Positions 18,822-28,680 of a DNA stretch of 52,947 bases are shown in pieces; position 1 is the first letter of the stretch, and each line of letters begins with the position of its first letter. This DNA comes from Serratia sp. M24T3 (GTDB lineage: Bacteria > Pseudomonadota > Gammaproteobacteria > Enterobacterales > Enterobacteriaceae). The stretch lies in NCBI RefSeq assembly GCF_000257645.1, contig NZ_AJHJ01000033.1, positions 1-52,947 of the forward strand. The letters are read 5' to 3'. The translations under genes and the position numbers were made by a program. The notes below the pieces were generated by a model, which searched no databases, was not told the DNA's origin, and saw only the letters and a program-made list of their open reading frames with translations.

Positions 18822-20069
18822 ATGAAACGGGCTTTTGACCTCACTGTTTTCCCTCCTATTCTTTTTATACTAATCGGCCTTTTGCTGATTGCCAACGTGC
18901 ACGCTGCCGACAGGAGAAAGGTTTTAGAGCCAGAGTTGCCTAAAATCGTGTGCGCAACACTGTTGCCGATAAAAGATAAAAACGCCGATCAGCAAAGGAT
19001 TCAGGCCGCTATTGACCACTGCCCCTCAGGTGCTGCGGTGCGTTTTAGCAAGGGAGGTTTCATCAGTGGGCCACTAGTTATCCGTTCTGGTGTTTCTTTA
19101 TGGATCGACAGCGGTGCAGTCCTGGCGGCCTCGAACGATCCCCATTCCTACGATAGGGGCAAGGGCCTGTGCGGAACACTAGCTGGCCGCGGAGATGGTT
19201 GTCGGCCATTCATCACCTTTGAGGGCAATAATGGCGGTGGAATTACTGGCGATGGCGAGATAGACGGGCGTGGCGGTCAACTTATGAAAGGCCGAAATGA
19301 GTCTTGGTGGCAGCTTGCTCGACGTGCGCAGAAGGAGCATCGCCGACAGAACACTCCGCGACTTATCGAAATTGAACACGCCAGAAATTTGGTTTTCTAT
19401 CGTATCAGACTGGTGAATTCCCCTAATTTTCACATGGCTATGAACCACGTCGAGGGTATTACAGTTTGGGGAGTGACTATCAACGCGCCTGCCACGGCGA
19501 GAAATACCGACGGTATTGATCCAGGCGCTGCGACAGACGTCACCATCGCACACAGCATCATCAGTACAGGGGATGATGATGTAGCGATCAAAGCGGGTAG
19601 CGGATGCGGCAGCCGTTTTATTTCTATTATCGATAATCACTTTTATGCTGGGCATGGTATGTCGATTGGCAGTGAAACATCAGCTGGAGTAAGTGATGTA
19701 TTAGTTAATGGATTAACGTTGGACGGGACTACTTCTGGCCTGCGGATTAAAAGCGATGTCAGCCGGGGAGGATTGGTAAACAATCTCGACTTCGAGAATA
19801 TTACATTGCACCACAACCGCTGGCCGATCAATTTCGATACCCGTTATGATCCCGATGCTAAAGGCAATTTAATTCCTCAATTCCAAAATATAACCCTCGT
19901 CAATATCCGTGGCGGATCGGGGGTTATGATCATGCGAGGCTATGATCCCGCTCATCCTCTCAGCGTTACGCTTAAAAATGTACATTTTGATAAAGAAGCG
20001 CGATGGGAAGTAGAAAATACTCATGTGAAGGTCTTAGGCGATCTTTATCCAAAGTTAGCACCACGCTAG
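18822..20069 (+). CDS. Secreted glycoside hydrolase family 28 protein (polygalacturonase-like)
   Basis: A 415-residue right-handed beta-helix enzyme with an N-terminal signal peptide (hydrophobic 10-25, likely cleavage after V-H-A at 28). All GH28 catalytic motifs are intact: N228-T-D230-G, D251-D252 in G-D-D-D-V-A-I-K, H278 in G-H-G-M, and R308-I-K310. The Asp residues are the general acid and base. Family members hydrolyse galacturonan or related pectic chains by inversion. Its place at the end of an exopolysaccharide segment leaves two readings: digestion of plant pectin, or trimming of the cell's own polysaccharide. It does not seem to be a Pel-type lyase. Confidence 0.9.
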   Translation: MKRAFDLTVFPPILFILIGLLLIANVHAADRRKVLEPELPKIVCATLLPIKDKNADQQRIQAAIDHCPSGAAVRFSKGGFISGPLVIRSGVSLWIDSGAVLAASNDPHSYDRGKGLCGTLAGRGDGCRPFITFEGNNGGGITGDGEIDGRGGQLMKGRNESWWQLARRAQKEHRRQNTPRLIEIEHARNLVFYRIRLVNSPNFHMAMNHVEGITVWGVTINAPATARNTDGIDPGAATDVTIAHSIISTGDDDVAIKAGSGCGSRFISIIDNHFYAGHGMSIGSETSAGVSDVLVNGLTLDGTTSGLRIKSDVSRGGLVNNLDFENITLHHNRWPINFDTRYDPDAKGNLIPQFQNITLVNIRGGSGVMIMRGYDPAHPLSVTLKNVHFDKEARWEVENTHVKVLGDLYPKLAPR

Positions 20070-20088
20070 ATCCTATTTTCTAGCTTTT
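20065..20088 (+). terminator. Weak hairpin at the GH28 gene end
   Basis: GCTAGA and TCTAGC arms (20065-20070 and 20079-20084), overlapping the stop codon, are followed by TTTT. The stem is only six pairs, so its termination role is uncertain. Confidence 0.35.
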
Positions 20089-20302
20089 GCAGACTTCGAG
20101 AACACTTTACCGGCGGCTGATTATTTATTTGGACCGAGGTATAACGAGGATCTTTGAACCAAAACAATATCGTCAACTTTTCCCTGATGCATAAAACGAA
20201 ACTCACAATTTCATTAGAGAAGCGAAAGCGGGTTTTTTGACAACGTGAAAGTGGATGAAGATTCACTATCGCCACTAAGTGGCCATTTGAAATTTAGGCA
20301 AT

Positions 20303-20328
20303 AAAAAAGCCACTTCGAAAAGTGGCTT
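20303..20328 (-). terminator. Terminator of the tRNA-Ile2 gene
   Basis: On the minus strand, AAGCCACTT-TTCG-AAGTGGCTT is followed by TTTTA: a 9-bp stem with a stable UUCG tetraloop, 27 bp after the tRNA 3' end. Confidence 0.9.
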
Positions 20329-20354
20329 AATATGCTGATTTTATAGCTAAAATT

Positions 20355-20431
20355 TGGTGGCCCCTACTGGACTTGAACCAGTGACCAAGCGATTATGAGT
20401 CGCGTGCTCTAACCAACTGAGCTAAGGGGCC
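20355..20431 (-). tRNA. ileX: tRNA-Ile2 (anticodon CAU, lysidine-modified)
   Basis: A 77-nt cloverleaf on the minus strand with acceptor arms GGCCCCT/AGGGGCC, encoded 3' CCA, T-loop GGTTCAAGTCC and anticodon arm GCGA-CTCATAA-TCGC. The CAU anticodon together with this body matches the minor isoleucine tRNA whose C34 becomes lysidine to read AUA, not a methionine tRNA. E. coli ileX has nearly the same sequence and also lies next to mug. Confidence 0.95.
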
Positions 20432-20573
20432 GCGGGGCGAGATTATACGGCAGTTAGTTGCCCCAGGTCTACACCTCAAACAACCGTATGCCTGATTAAT
20501 GTACAACTTTTAGCTTGTTGTTATTGCTGCGAGTTTTTAGGATAGCAACATTAAAATTTACTAAAGGCTTAAC

Positions 20574-21068
20574 ATGATCACTGACATCATTGACCACAAT
20601 CTTCGCGTGCTTTTCTGCGGTATCAATCCTGGCCTCTCCACTGCGCACCACGGCTTCCATTTTGCTAACTCTAACAATCGCTTCTGGAAAGTCATTCATC
20701 AGGCAGGTTTCACTGAACGGCTCTTAAAACCAGAAGAAGAGCAGCATCTGCTGGATACCGGCTGCGGGATCACCATGCTGGTCGAGCGGCCAACGGTGGA
20801 AGCTACTGAATTGGCGCGCAACGAGCTGCGCAATGGCGGTGAAGCGTTGAAAGACAAGGTCATGCAGTATCAACCTCGGGCATTGGCAGTGCTGGGCAAG
20901 CAGGCATTTAGTAGCGCATTTGGTATTCGCAAGGTTGAGTGGGGTTTGCAACCTGTTACGCTTGGCGAAACGCAGGTATGGGTATTGCCTAATCCAAGTG
21001 GTCTCAATCGTGCGACATTAGATGCACTGGTAAAAAGCTATCAAGAGTTATACGACGCGCTAAAATAG
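20574..21068 (+). CDS. mug: Mug, G/U(T)-mismatch-specific DNA glycosylase
   Basis: A 164-residue uracil-DNA-glycosylase superfamily member (E. coli 168) that removes uracil or ethenocytosine opposite guanine. The active-site loop G-I-N-P-G-L-S lies at 16-22 with the catalytic Asn at 18. The second loop N-P-S-G-L-N-R near 139-145 inserts into DNA. AAAGGCTTAAC precedes the start. It lies between ileX and rpoD, as in E. coli. Confidence 0.95.
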   Translation: MITDIIDHNLRVLFCGINPGLSTAHHGFHFANSNNRFWKVIHQAGFTERLLKPEEEQHLLDTGCGITMLVERPTVEATELARNELRNGGEALKDKVMQYQPRALAVLGKQAFSSAFGIRKVEWGLQPVTLGETQVWVLPNPSGLNRATLDALVKSYQELYDALK

Positions 21069-21219
21069 TGCTGACAAGCTTTGCAGGGCTTTATTTGGTA
21101 ATTTAAAACTAAATTGGGCAGCCTCATTCAATAATTTACCCGAATTTTGGGGCCTGATTTAGCCAGCACTTTCTATCTTGCCAAAAGATTGGCCTGCTGA
21201 ATTAAGATCGAGGCTCATA

Positions 21220-21255
21220 AAAAAGCCCCGTCGGGATAACCAGACGGGGCTTTTG
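21220..21255. terminator. Terminator between rpoD and mug
   Basis: A 12-bp stem (AAAAGCCCCGTC/GACGGGGCTTTT) with a short loop has A-rich and T-rich flanks and works in both directions. It lies about 30 bp after the rpoD stop. Confidence 0.9.
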
Positions 21256-21283
21256 TTTTCAACTAACCATTATCGCTTATCGA

Positions 21284-23122
21284 TTAATCGTCGAGGAAGC
21301 TACGCAGTACTTCAGAACGGCTTGGATGGCGCAGTTTACGCAACGCTTTCGCTTCGATCTGACGGATACGCTCACGGGTAACGTCGAACTGTTTGCCCAC
21401 TTCTTCCAGCGTGTGGTCAGTGTTCATATCGATACCAAAACGCATACGCAGAACTTTCGCTTCACGAGCGGTCAGACCAGCCAGTACGTCGTGTGTTGCA
21501 GAACGCAGGCTCTCGGAAGTGGCAGAATCCAGTGGCAGCTCGAGGGTAGTATCCTCAATAAAATCACCCAGATGCGAATCTTCATCGTCGCCGATTGGCG
21601 TTTCCATGGAGATAGGCTCTTTGGCGATCTTCAGCACTTTACGGATTTTGTCTTCTGGCATCAGCATACGCTCGGCCAGTTCTTCAGGCGTTGGTTCGCG
21701 GCCCATCTCTTGCAGCATCTGACGGGAGATACGGTTGAGTTTGTTGATCGTCTCAATCATATGTACCGGGATACGGATGGTACGCGCCTGGTCGGCGATA
21801 GAACGGGTGATAGCCTGACGGATCCACCAGGTCGCATAAGTCGAGAACTTATAACCACGGCGATATTCAAACTTATCAACAGCTTTCATCAGTCCGATGT
21901 TACCTTCCTGAATCAGATCGAGGAACTGCAAGCCGCGGTTGGTGTATTTCTTGGCGATCGAAATAACCAGACGCAAGTTGGCTTCCACCATCTCTTTCTT
22001 CGCGCGACGCGCTTTCGCTTCACCGATCGACATGCGACGGTTGATATCTTTAACCTGTTCGATGGTCAGACCGGTTTCTTCTTCGATCTGGCGCAGCTTT
22101 TGCAGCCCGCGCTGTACATCTTCAGTCACTTCTTTCAGTTTTTCAGACCATGGCTTAGCCATTGCCAGTGCCGCTTCGAACCAGGTTTGATTGGTTTCGT
22201 TGCCGGCGAACAGGTTGACGAAGTTTTTCTTCGGCATTTTGCACTGTTCAACACACAGCTTCATGATCAGACGTTCCTGAGCACGAACGCGGTCCATCAT
22301 GGAGCGCATGCTGTTAACCAGGAAGTCGAACTGCTTAGGCACCAGACGGAACTGTTTGAAAACTTCAGACAGTTTCAGGATCTCTTCAGCAGAACTCTTG
22401 TGGCTGCGGCCGTTTTTCTTGATGACTGAACGGGTCGCTTCGTGCTGCTCACGCAGTTCGGTAAATTTCTGACGCGCCAACTCAGGGTCGATGCTGTTGT
22501 CGTCTTCGGCATCGTCGTCTTCGTCTTCATCGTCGTCTGAATCGTCTAATTCTTCGTTAGACAACTCTGAACCAACGTGAGTCGCGGTCGGTGCAATTTC
22601 TTCTTCTGCGTTAGGATCAACAAAACCGGTAATCAAATCTGACAGACGAGCTTCGCCTGCTTCAACACGGTCATATTGCTCTAACAAATAGGTGATAGCT
22701 TCAGGATATTCGGCAACCGAGCACTGAACCTGGTTGATACCGTCTTCGATACGTTTGGCGATGTCGATTTCGCCTTCACGGGTCAAGAGTTCTACGGTAC
22801 CCATTTCACGCATATACATGCGGACAGGATCGGTGGTACGGCCGATTTCAGATTCTACGCTTGAGAGCACCTGCGCTGCGGCTTCTGCTGCATCTTCGTC
22901 GGTATCAGGTCTATTTTCGGCCAGCATCAAATCATCGGCATCAGGCGCTTCTTCAAGAACCTGTATACCCATGTCGTTGATCATCTGGATGATGTCTTCG
23001 ATCTGGTCGGAGTCGACGATATCTTCCGGCAGATGGTCATTGACCTCAGCAAAGGTCAAATAGCCTTGCTCCTTACCACGGGTGACAAGTAGCTTAAGCT
23101 GTGACTGCGGGTTTTGCTCCAT
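21284..23122 (-). CDS. rpoD: RpoD, primary sigma factor sigma-70
   Basis: A 612-residue housekeeping sigma factor (E. coli 613). Region 1.1 begins [10 protein letters not shown]; a strongly acidic stretch ([12 protein letters not shown]) lies near 190. Regions 2.1-2.4 read [16 protein letters not shown] and [12 protein letters not shown]. Region 4.2 ends in [16 protein letters not shown]. The start is the ATG whose complement ends at 23122; a longer frame to 23218 has no family match. It is the last gene of the rpsU-dnaG-rpoD operon, but ERIC-family repeats enlarge the dnaG-rpoD gap to about 575 bp. Confidence 0.98.
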   Translation of the reverse strand: MEQNPQSQLKLLVTRGKEQGYLTFAEVNDHLPEDIVDSDQIEDIIQMINDMGIQVLEEAPDADDLMLAENRPDTDEDAAEAAAQVLSSVESEIGRTTDPVRMYMREMGTVELLTREGEIDIAKRIEDGINQVQCSVAEYPEAITYLLEQYDRVEAGEARLSDLITGFVDPNAEEEIAPTATHVGSELSNEELDDSDDDEDEDDDAEDDNSIDPELARQKFTELREQHEATRSVIKKNGRSHKSSAEEILKLSEVFKQFRLVPKQFDFLVNSMRSMMDRVRAQERLIMKLCVEQCKMPKKNFVNLFAGNETNQTWFEAALAMAKPWSEKLKEVTEDVQRGLQKLRQIEEETGLTIEQVKDINRRMSIGEAKARRAKKEMVEANLRLVISIAKKYTNRGLQFLDLIQEGNIGLMKAVDKFEYRRGYKFSTYATWWIRQAITRSIADQARTIRIPVHMIETINKLNRISRQMLQEMGREPTPEELAERMLMPEDKIRKVLKIAKEPISMETPIGDDEDSHLGDFIEDTTLELPLDSATSESLRSATHDVLAGLTAREAKVLRMRFGIDMNTDHTLEEVGKQFDVTRERIRQIEAKALRKLRHPSRSEVLRSFLDD

Positions 23123-23282
23123 AAGACGGTATCCACACTTCAGAGTATTGGGTTGGTGTCGGTCGGCGAAACCGCCAACTATAACATTTGGGGCGTATTT
23201 GATTTCGCCGCGGCCCACTATGGCGGCATTTTGCGGGGTAGCATCCCGCTATTTTGCGGCACTTAAGCCGTTATGTTCTGTA

Positions 23283-23651
23283 CGCTTTGTCCTTGAAGCT
23301 ACAGCTTTGTTGGCTTCTTTCATTCACTCCGGTCACTTACTTAATGTAAGCTCCCAGAGGTTCATTCGCTCGCCGCCTTGCTGTAACTTCAATGACTTTG
23401 CGTGACGCTTTGTCCTTGAAGCTACGCCTGCGTTGGCTGCGTTCATTCACTCCGGTCACATACTTAATGTAAGCTCCCAGAGGTTCATTCGCTCGCTGCC
23501 ATGCTGTAACTTCAATGACTTTGCGTGACGCTTCGTCCTTGAAGCTACAGCCTTGTTGGCTTCTTTCATTCACTTCGGTCACTTACTTAATGTAAGCTCC
23601 CAGAGGTTCATTCGCTCGCCGCCTTGCTGTAACTTCAATAACTTTGCGTAG
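23283..23651. repeat. Three head-to-tail ERIC-family elements (123-bp period)
   Basis: Three direct copies start at 23283, 23406 and 23529, each about 123 bp. Each has the ERIC core, on the plus strand GGTCAC(T/A)TACTTAATGTAAGC, and ends near CTTCAATGACTTTGCG. On the minus strand this reads GGGAGCTTACATTAAGTAAG and GCCAAC-x-AAGCTGTAGCTTCAAG, close to the known ERIC (IRU) consensus. Copies 1 and 3 are most alike; copy 2 differs at several positions (for example ACGCCTGCGTTGGCTGCG). The elements lie in the transcribed spacer between dnaG and rpoD. Confidence 0.92.
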
Positions 23652-23697
23652 CGTCAAGTAGCTTTAATAAAAGGTACTCAACGTATAAATTTGTGTT

Positions 23698-25443
23698 CTA
23701 GCGCTTTCTGCGCGCTTCGGTAATGGCTCGGACTTCTTCCCGTTCCTCGGCACTCAAGCCTTCGGTTCGTGAGCGGGCGATCAATGTTTCCAGTCTTTGC
23801 ACCAATGCCGAGTCAAACAAATGATCCAGCGCGTCCAGGAATGTTTTTTCTGCAATGTCCCTATCTGCTATATCGTCCCACATTGCCAGGATTTCAAGCT
23901 GTGGGCCGAATTTATTATCGCGATACATCTCCAGCAACTGGCCAGTTTTCAGGCCTGGCTGAGCATTACAGATGTCAGCGAGCTCTTTTAGCAGATCTAA
24001 CCCCGGAAGTTTTGATTGCTCTAAACCTTGCAACGAGGGTATAAGTGTAGCCAGTTGTGGATTTTGTACCAGTAATCCTATCAGTATACGCATGGTTGTG
24101 CGTTTTAGCTGTGGAGCCTGGTAGCTATTTGCACTTTCCGCCGGCTTCGGCATCAGTTTTTCCAGCTGACTATCATCTAATATCCCAAGCTTGTTGCCTA
24201 ACTGCTGACGCAAATACAGCCGCAGCGTCTCGCCTGGAACCTGGCTCACCAGCGGTAGCGCGAGCATGCTCAGTTTAGTGCGTCCTTCCGGACTGGTTAA
24301 ATCGACCTGCGGCATCAGAGTGTCAAACAGGAAAGTCGAGATTGAATGCGCCTCTTCCATCCGTTGTTCAAACGCCTCTTTACCTTCTTTACGCACCAGC
24401 GTATCGGGGTCTTCGCCGTCGGGTAAAAACATAAAACGTAGCTGACGGCCATCCTGCAAATAAGGCAGGGCGGTTTCCAGCGCGCGCCAGGCGGCTTCTC
24501 TGCCTGCCCGGTCGCCGTCATAACAGCAAATCACGGTGTCAGTCGCGCGGAACAACAGCTGAATATGTTCAGCCGTAGTTGAGGTTCCCAGCGAGGCGAC
24601 GGCGTAATCTACGCCGAATTGCGCCAGCGCGACGACATCCATATAACCTTCAACGACCAATAATTTGGCCGGTGTCGGGTGATTTAACTGTGCTTCATAA
24701 AGACCGTAAAGCTGGCGGCCCTTGTGGAAAATTTCTGTTTCTGGGGAGTTGAGATATTTGGGTAATGCGTCGCCCAGTACTCGCCCACCAAACGCAATGA
24801 CCCGGCCGCGTTTATCACGGATTGGGAACATGACACGTTCGCGAAAACGGTCGTAACTCCGCCCTTGTTCATTGGTGATCAACATACCTGCGTCAGTCAG
24901 AGAGCTTCTGTCGTCGGCGGATTTGCCAAAGCGTTTTAACGCGTTGTCCCAGCCCGCAGGGGCGAAACCAATGGCAAAGTGGTTGATAACTTCGTCGCTT
25001 AAACCGCGCTGCGTCAGATACTTGCGAGCAGGCTCTCCGGCAGGTTGTTTAAGTGACTGCTGGTAGAACTCGCTAAGCGGTTCCATCAACTGATAAAGAC
25101 TTTGACGCTGATGACGCTCCATCGGGGTAGGGCCAGTGCCGACTTCATAAGGCACTTCCAAACCTTGCATGGTCGCCAGTTCCTCGATGCACTCGACAAA
25201 TTCAAGCCGATCGTAGTTCATCAGGAAGTCTACGGCGTTGCCGTGTGCTCCACAGCCGAAACAATGATAAAACTGCTTATCGCTGTTTACGGTGAATGAG
25301 GGTGTCTTCTCATGGTGGAATGGGCAGCACGCGTGATAATTCTTGCCTTGTTTCTTTAGCTTTACACGGGCATCGATTAAATCGACGATGTCAGTGCGGG
25401 CCAGCAAGTCATTGATAAATACGCGCGGAATTCTCCCAGCCAT
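23698..25443 (-). CDS. dnaG: DnaG, DNA primase
   Basis: A 581-residue primase, the same length as in E. coli, that makes RNA primers at the replication fork. The N-terminal CHC2 zinc ribbon (C-C-P-F-H and C-F-G-C-G-A-H-G, about 39-66) is followed by the RNA-polymerase/TOPRIM domain, with V-V-E-G-Y-M-D near 265 and C-Y-D-G-D-R-A-G-R near 308. A C-terminal helicase-binding domain binds DnaB. The ATG whose complement ends at 25443 gives the family N-terminus M-A-G-R-I-P-R-V; AAGGGG lies just upstream. It is the middle gene of the macromolecular synthesis operon. Confidence 0.97.
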   Translation of the reverse strand: MAGRIPRVFINDLLARTDIVDLIDARVKLKKQGKNYHACCPFHHEKTPSFTVNSDKQFYHCFGCGAHGNAVDFLMNYDRLEFVECIEELATMQGLEVPYEVGTGPTPMERHQRQSLYQLMEPLSEFYQQSLKQPAGEPARKYLTQRGLSDEVINHFAIGFAPAGWDNALKRFGKSADDRSSLTDAGMLITNEQGRSYDRFRERVMFPIRDKRGRVIAFGGRVLGDALPKYLNSPETEIFHKGRQLYGLYEAQLNHPTPAKLLVVEGYMDVVALAQFGVDYAVASLGTSTTAEHIQLLFRATDTVICCYDGDRAGREAAWRALETALPYLQDGRQLRFMFLPDGEDPDTLVRKEGKEAFEQRMEEAHSISTFLFDTLMPQVDLTSPEGRTKLSMLALPLVSQVPGETLRLYLRQQLGNKLGILDDSQLEKLMPKPAESANSYQAPQLKRTTMRILIGLLVQNPQLATLIPSLQGLEQSKLPGLDLLKELADICNAQPGLKTGQLLEMYRDNKFGPQLEILAMWDDIADRDIAEKTFLDALDHLFDSALVQRLETLIARSRTEGLSAEEREEVRAITEARRKR

Positions 25444-25533
25444 AAGCCCCTTACTCACTTACCCTTCATCTTTAGTTTTGCAGCATTAGCGGCATTACTG
25501 AAGCTATCGGGGGTAGCCTATAAACGAGAACAA

Positions 25534-25561
25534 GCCGCGCATTCCTTTCGGAAAGCACGGC
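25534..25561 (-). terminator. Hairpin between rpsU and dnaG (operon attenuator)
   Basis: On the minus strand GCCGTGCTTTCC-GAAA-GGAATGCGCGGC forms a 12-position stem with one mismatch and one G-U pair, capped by a GAAA tetraloop, and is followed by TTGTTCTCGTTT. Its place matches the E. coli T1 terminator that limits read-through from rpsU into dnaG. Confidence 0.65.
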
Positions 25562-25632
25562 CTTCGTATGCAACTACTCGGTCTGCGCGTTTTAAAAAAC
25601 AGTATCACGCGGGTGGGGTTGCCCCCGAAGAA

Positions 25633-26195
<563 letters not shown>

Positions 26196-27209
26196 ATGCG
26201 AGTACTAGGTATAGAAACGTCCTGCGATGAAACCGGGATTGCAATTTACGACACCGAAAAAGGGTTGTTGGCTAACCAACTGTATAGTCAGGTAAAAGTG
26301 CACGCTGATTACGGCGGTGTGGTGCCAGAACTGGCCTCACGTGACCACGTGCGTAAAACGCTGCCGCTGATTCAGGAAGCGCTGAAAGAGGCGAATCTGA
26401 CTGCTCGAGACATTGATGGCGTGGCTTATACCGCCGGTCCGGGGCTGGTGGGTGCATTATTGGTCGGCGCCACCATTGGCCGCTCGTTGGCATTCGCCTG
26501 GAACGTGCCCGCCGTTCCCGTCCATCACATGGAAGGTCATCTTTTAGCGCCGATGCTGGAAGATAATCCGCCTGATTTTCCTTTCGTCGCGCTGCTGGTT
26601 TCTGGTGGTCATACCCAACTTATCAGCGTGACCGGCATTGGTGAATACACCCTGCTCGGCGAGTCTGTGGATGACGCTGCGGGTGAAGCCTTTGATAAAA
26701 CAGCAAAACTGCTGGGTCTTGATTATCCTGGCGGGCCGATGCTCTCCAAAATGGCTCAGCAGGGAGTTGCCGGGCGTTTTACTTTCCCGCGTCCAATGAC
26801 CGATCGTCCGGGCCTGGATTTCAGTTTTTCGGGCCTGAAAACCTTTGCCGCCAACACTGTGCGCGGCAATGATAGCGACCCGCAAACTCATGCTGATATT
26901 GCGCGAGCCTTTGAAGATGCGGTTGTTGATACGCTGGCCATTAAATGTAAACGTGCGCTGGATCAGACCGGTTTTAAACGTCTAGTGATGGCAGGCGGCG
27001 TAAGCGCTAATCGCACGTTGCGCAGCAAACTGGCAGAAGTAATGAGCAAGCGCGGTGGCGAAGTGTTTTATGCGCGTCCGGAATTTTGTACCGATAATGG
27101 TGCCATGATTGCCTATGCTGGAATGGTTCGTTTGAAAACGGGCGCAACAGCGGATCTCGGCATTTCGGTTCGTCCACGTTGGCCGTTGGACGAGCTCGCG
27201 CCCGTGTGA
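26196..27209 (+). CDS. tsaD: TsaD, tRNA N6-threonylcarbamoyladenosine transferase subunit
   Basis: A 337-residue ASKHA-fold protein (Kae1/Gcp/YgjD) that, with TsaB and TsaE, transfers threonylcarbamoyl to A37 of ANN-reading tRNAs. The N-terminal I-E-T-S-C-D-E-T-G motif begins at residue 6. The metal-binding histidines are H111 and H115 in H-H-M-E-G-H, and the later acidic ligand lies in C-T-D-N-G-A-M-I near 298-305. The ATG at 26196 is chosen because it gives the family N-terminus M-R-V-L-G-I-E and has GGAAAGAG upstream; a frame opening at 26181 would add five residues. Confidence 0.97.
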   Translation: MRVLGIETSCDETGIAIYDTEKGLLANQLYSQVKVHADYGGVVPELASRDHVRKTLPLIQEALKEANLTARDIDGVAYTAGPGLVGALLVGATIGRSLAFAWNVPAVPVHHMEGHLLAPMLEDNPPDFPFVALLVSGGHTQLISVTGIGEYTLLGESVDDAAGEAFDKTAKLLGLDYPGGPMLSKMAQQGVAGRFTFPRPMTDRPGLDFSFSGLKTFAANTVRGNDSDPQTHADIARAFEDAVVDTLAIKCKRALDQTGFKRLVMAGGVSANRTLRSKLAEVMSKRGGEVFYARPEFCTDNGAMIAYAGMVRLKTGATADLGISVRPRWPLDELAPV

Positions 27210-27254
27210 GGTGAGCTACGACTGCGTTTGTATATCACAACGTCTCACACAGGA

Positions 27255-27326
27255 TGGATTCTAAAAGCATGTTGAGTTCTAACAGCAAGTTGGATTCTAA
27301 AAGCGGGCTGGATTCTAAAAAACTAT
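27255..27326 (+). repeat. Four tandem 18-bp repeats downstream of tsaD
   Basis: Four adjacent 18-bp units start at 27255, 27273, 27291 and 27309, with consensus TGGATTCTAAAAGC plus four variable bases. As 18 is a multiple of three, the array stays open in a frame from ATG at 27254 to TAG at 27329-27331, reading 25 residues of L-D-S-K-S-x hexapeptides. AGGA overlaps the ATG, so translation is doubtful. Slippage-prone variable repeat is the safest reading. Confidence 0.8.
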
Positions 27327-27340
27327 TATAGCAAGCAAAT

Positions 27341-27370
27341 AAAAACGACCCTTTTGAGGTCGTTTTTTTA
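27341..27370. terminator. Bidirectional terminator between tsaD and plsY
   Basis: AAAAACGACC and GGTCGTTTTTTT arms enclose a short loop. It lies just after the plsY stop (minus strand) and also closes the tsaD side. Confidence 0.88.
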
Positions 27371-27376
27371 TGTCTG

Positions 27377-28018
27377 TTATTTGCCGTCTTTGACTTGCTG
27401 CGCCGCCTTTTTATCGTTGCGCTTTTGCTTGAGTCGAGTCCAGATTTTGGTTTCTTGCCCACGCCACAATCGCTGAATATTATCGTGATGACGCAGCAAT
27501 ATCAGGCAGGAAAGCATGGCAACCGGGAAAGTAAACTGTGGTTTGAACCACCAGACATAAAACGGTGCGATTAGCGCGCTGACAATTGCGCCCAGTGAAG
27601 AGTAACCGCTCAAAAGAACCGTTAATAGCCAGGTACCCATCACCAGGCCGGTAAGGTCCCAGCCGATAGGAGCGATGGCACCTAACGCGGTAGCAACGCC
27701 TTTGCCACCCTGGAAACGGAAAAATACCGGGTAAATATGTCCAAGGCAGGCGGCGATGGCGGTCAAGCCAAGATACATTGGGCTGACATGTAGCTTATAG
27801 GCGAGCCATACAGGCAGCATACCTTTTAAAACATCAAATACCAGAACCGATGCGGCGGCGGCTTTCCCACCAAAACGCAGTACATTGGTTGCGCCGGGAT
27901 TGCCGGAGCCTTGGGTTCGGGGGTCGGGTAATCTCGCCAGGCGACAGACCAGAATAGCGCTGGAAATTGAGCCGCAAAGGTAGGCGAGAATAATCATTCC
28001 AAGCGCGGTTGCACTCAT
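27377..28018 (-). CDS. plsY: PlsY, glycerol-3-phosphate acyltransferase (acyl-phosphate type)
   Basis: A 213-residue integral membrane enzyme that acylates glycerol-3-phosphate at position 1 using acyl-phosphate, the first step of phospholipid synthesis. The three family motifs are visible: G-S-I-S-S-A near 17, G-S-G-N-P-G-A-T-N near 37-45, and G-G-K-G-V-A-T near 105. About five membrane helices are present. The start (ATG complement at 28018) gives the expected N-terminus; longer frames have no match. It is divergent from folB, as in E. coli. Confidence 0.96.
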   Translation of the reverse strand: MSATALGMIILAYLCGSISSAILVCRLARLPDPRTQGSGNPGATNVLRFGGKAAAASVLVFDVLKGMLPVWLAYKLHVSPMYLGLTAIAACLGHIYPVFFRFQGGKGVATALGAIAPIGWDLTGLVMGTWLLTVLLSGYSSLGAIVSALIAPFYVWWFKPQFTFPVAMLSCLILLRHHDNIQRLWRGQETKIWTRLKQKRNDKKAAQQVKDGK

Positions 28019-28141
28019 AAAAGCAATTCCGTCTATTAGGGGGTCGTGTAAAACACTACTTCCATGGATAATACGCACTTTCAGCTGGAAGTGGTATACC
28101 TTTGGGTTAATCTGGCGGGGCCAAAAACAGAGAATCGTGTG

Positions 28142-28501
28142 ATGGATATCGTATTTATTGAACAACTAAATGTAATCACCACCATAGGCGCTTTTGAGTG
28201 GGAACAAACCATTCAGCAGAAGCTGGTGTTTGATATTGAGCTTGCCTGGGATAATCGTAAATCGGCGAAAAGTGATGATGTAAACGACTGCCTGAGCTAT
28301 GCAGATGTCAGTGACGTCGTTATCCAGCACGTGACCTCACAAAGTTTTGCGCTGGTTGAACGTGTCGCCGAAGAGGTCGCCAGCCTGCTAATGTCGCGAT
28401 TTAATACTCCATGGGTGAGGATCAAGCTCAGTAAGCCAGGTGCCATTGCACATGCGGCAAATGTTGGCGTTATTATCGAACGCGGTACGAGGACTCAATA
28501 A
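28142..28501 (+). CDS. folB: FolB, dihydroneopterin aldolase
   Basis: A 119-residue tetrahydrobiopterin-fold enzyme that converts dihydroneopterin to 6-hydroxymethyl-dihydropterin and glycolaldehyde in folate synthesis. It begins M-D-I-V-F-I-E-Q-L and keeps the substrate-binding E in L-V-E-R-V-A-E near 76 and the conserved K-L-S-K-P-G-A segment near 99-105. An upstream in-frame ATG at 28064 would add 26 residues not present in the family, so 28142 is used although its ribosome-binding site is weak. Confidence 0.96.
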   Translation: MDIVFIEQLNVITTIGAFEWEQTIQQKLVFDIELAWDNRKSAKSDDVNDCLSYADVSDVVIQHVTSQSFALVERVAEEVASLLMSRFNTPWVRIKLSKPGAIAHAANVGVIIERGTRTQ

Positions 28502-28680
28502 TTTTAACTATTATTAAATTCAAATAGTCATAATTGAAAAACTGCTGTCATAATAATGTATTACTAATATCATATTAATTAGTCTTTTTTGAGTAAGAGT
28601 AGGCAAATTCTTAATTTTGCCTTAAGACGTTAGAGCATATTGCGCTTTTAAGTGAACACTCTATTTGGGGCAGGGATATT

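Noticed and set aside
20066-20275. 69-codon frame on the minus strand after the GH28 gene
   Set aside because: No ribosome-binding site or recognisable sequence; it overlaps the GH28 stop and its weak hairpin.
21326-22429. 367-codon frame opposite rpoD
   Set aside because: It is antisense to a strongly conserved gene; the composition (His/Phe/Gln-rich) reflects the complement of rpoD codons.
23337-23582. 81-codon repetitive protein frame upstream of rpoD
   Set aside because: It lies wholly within the ERIC copies; such repeats often leave frames open by chance.
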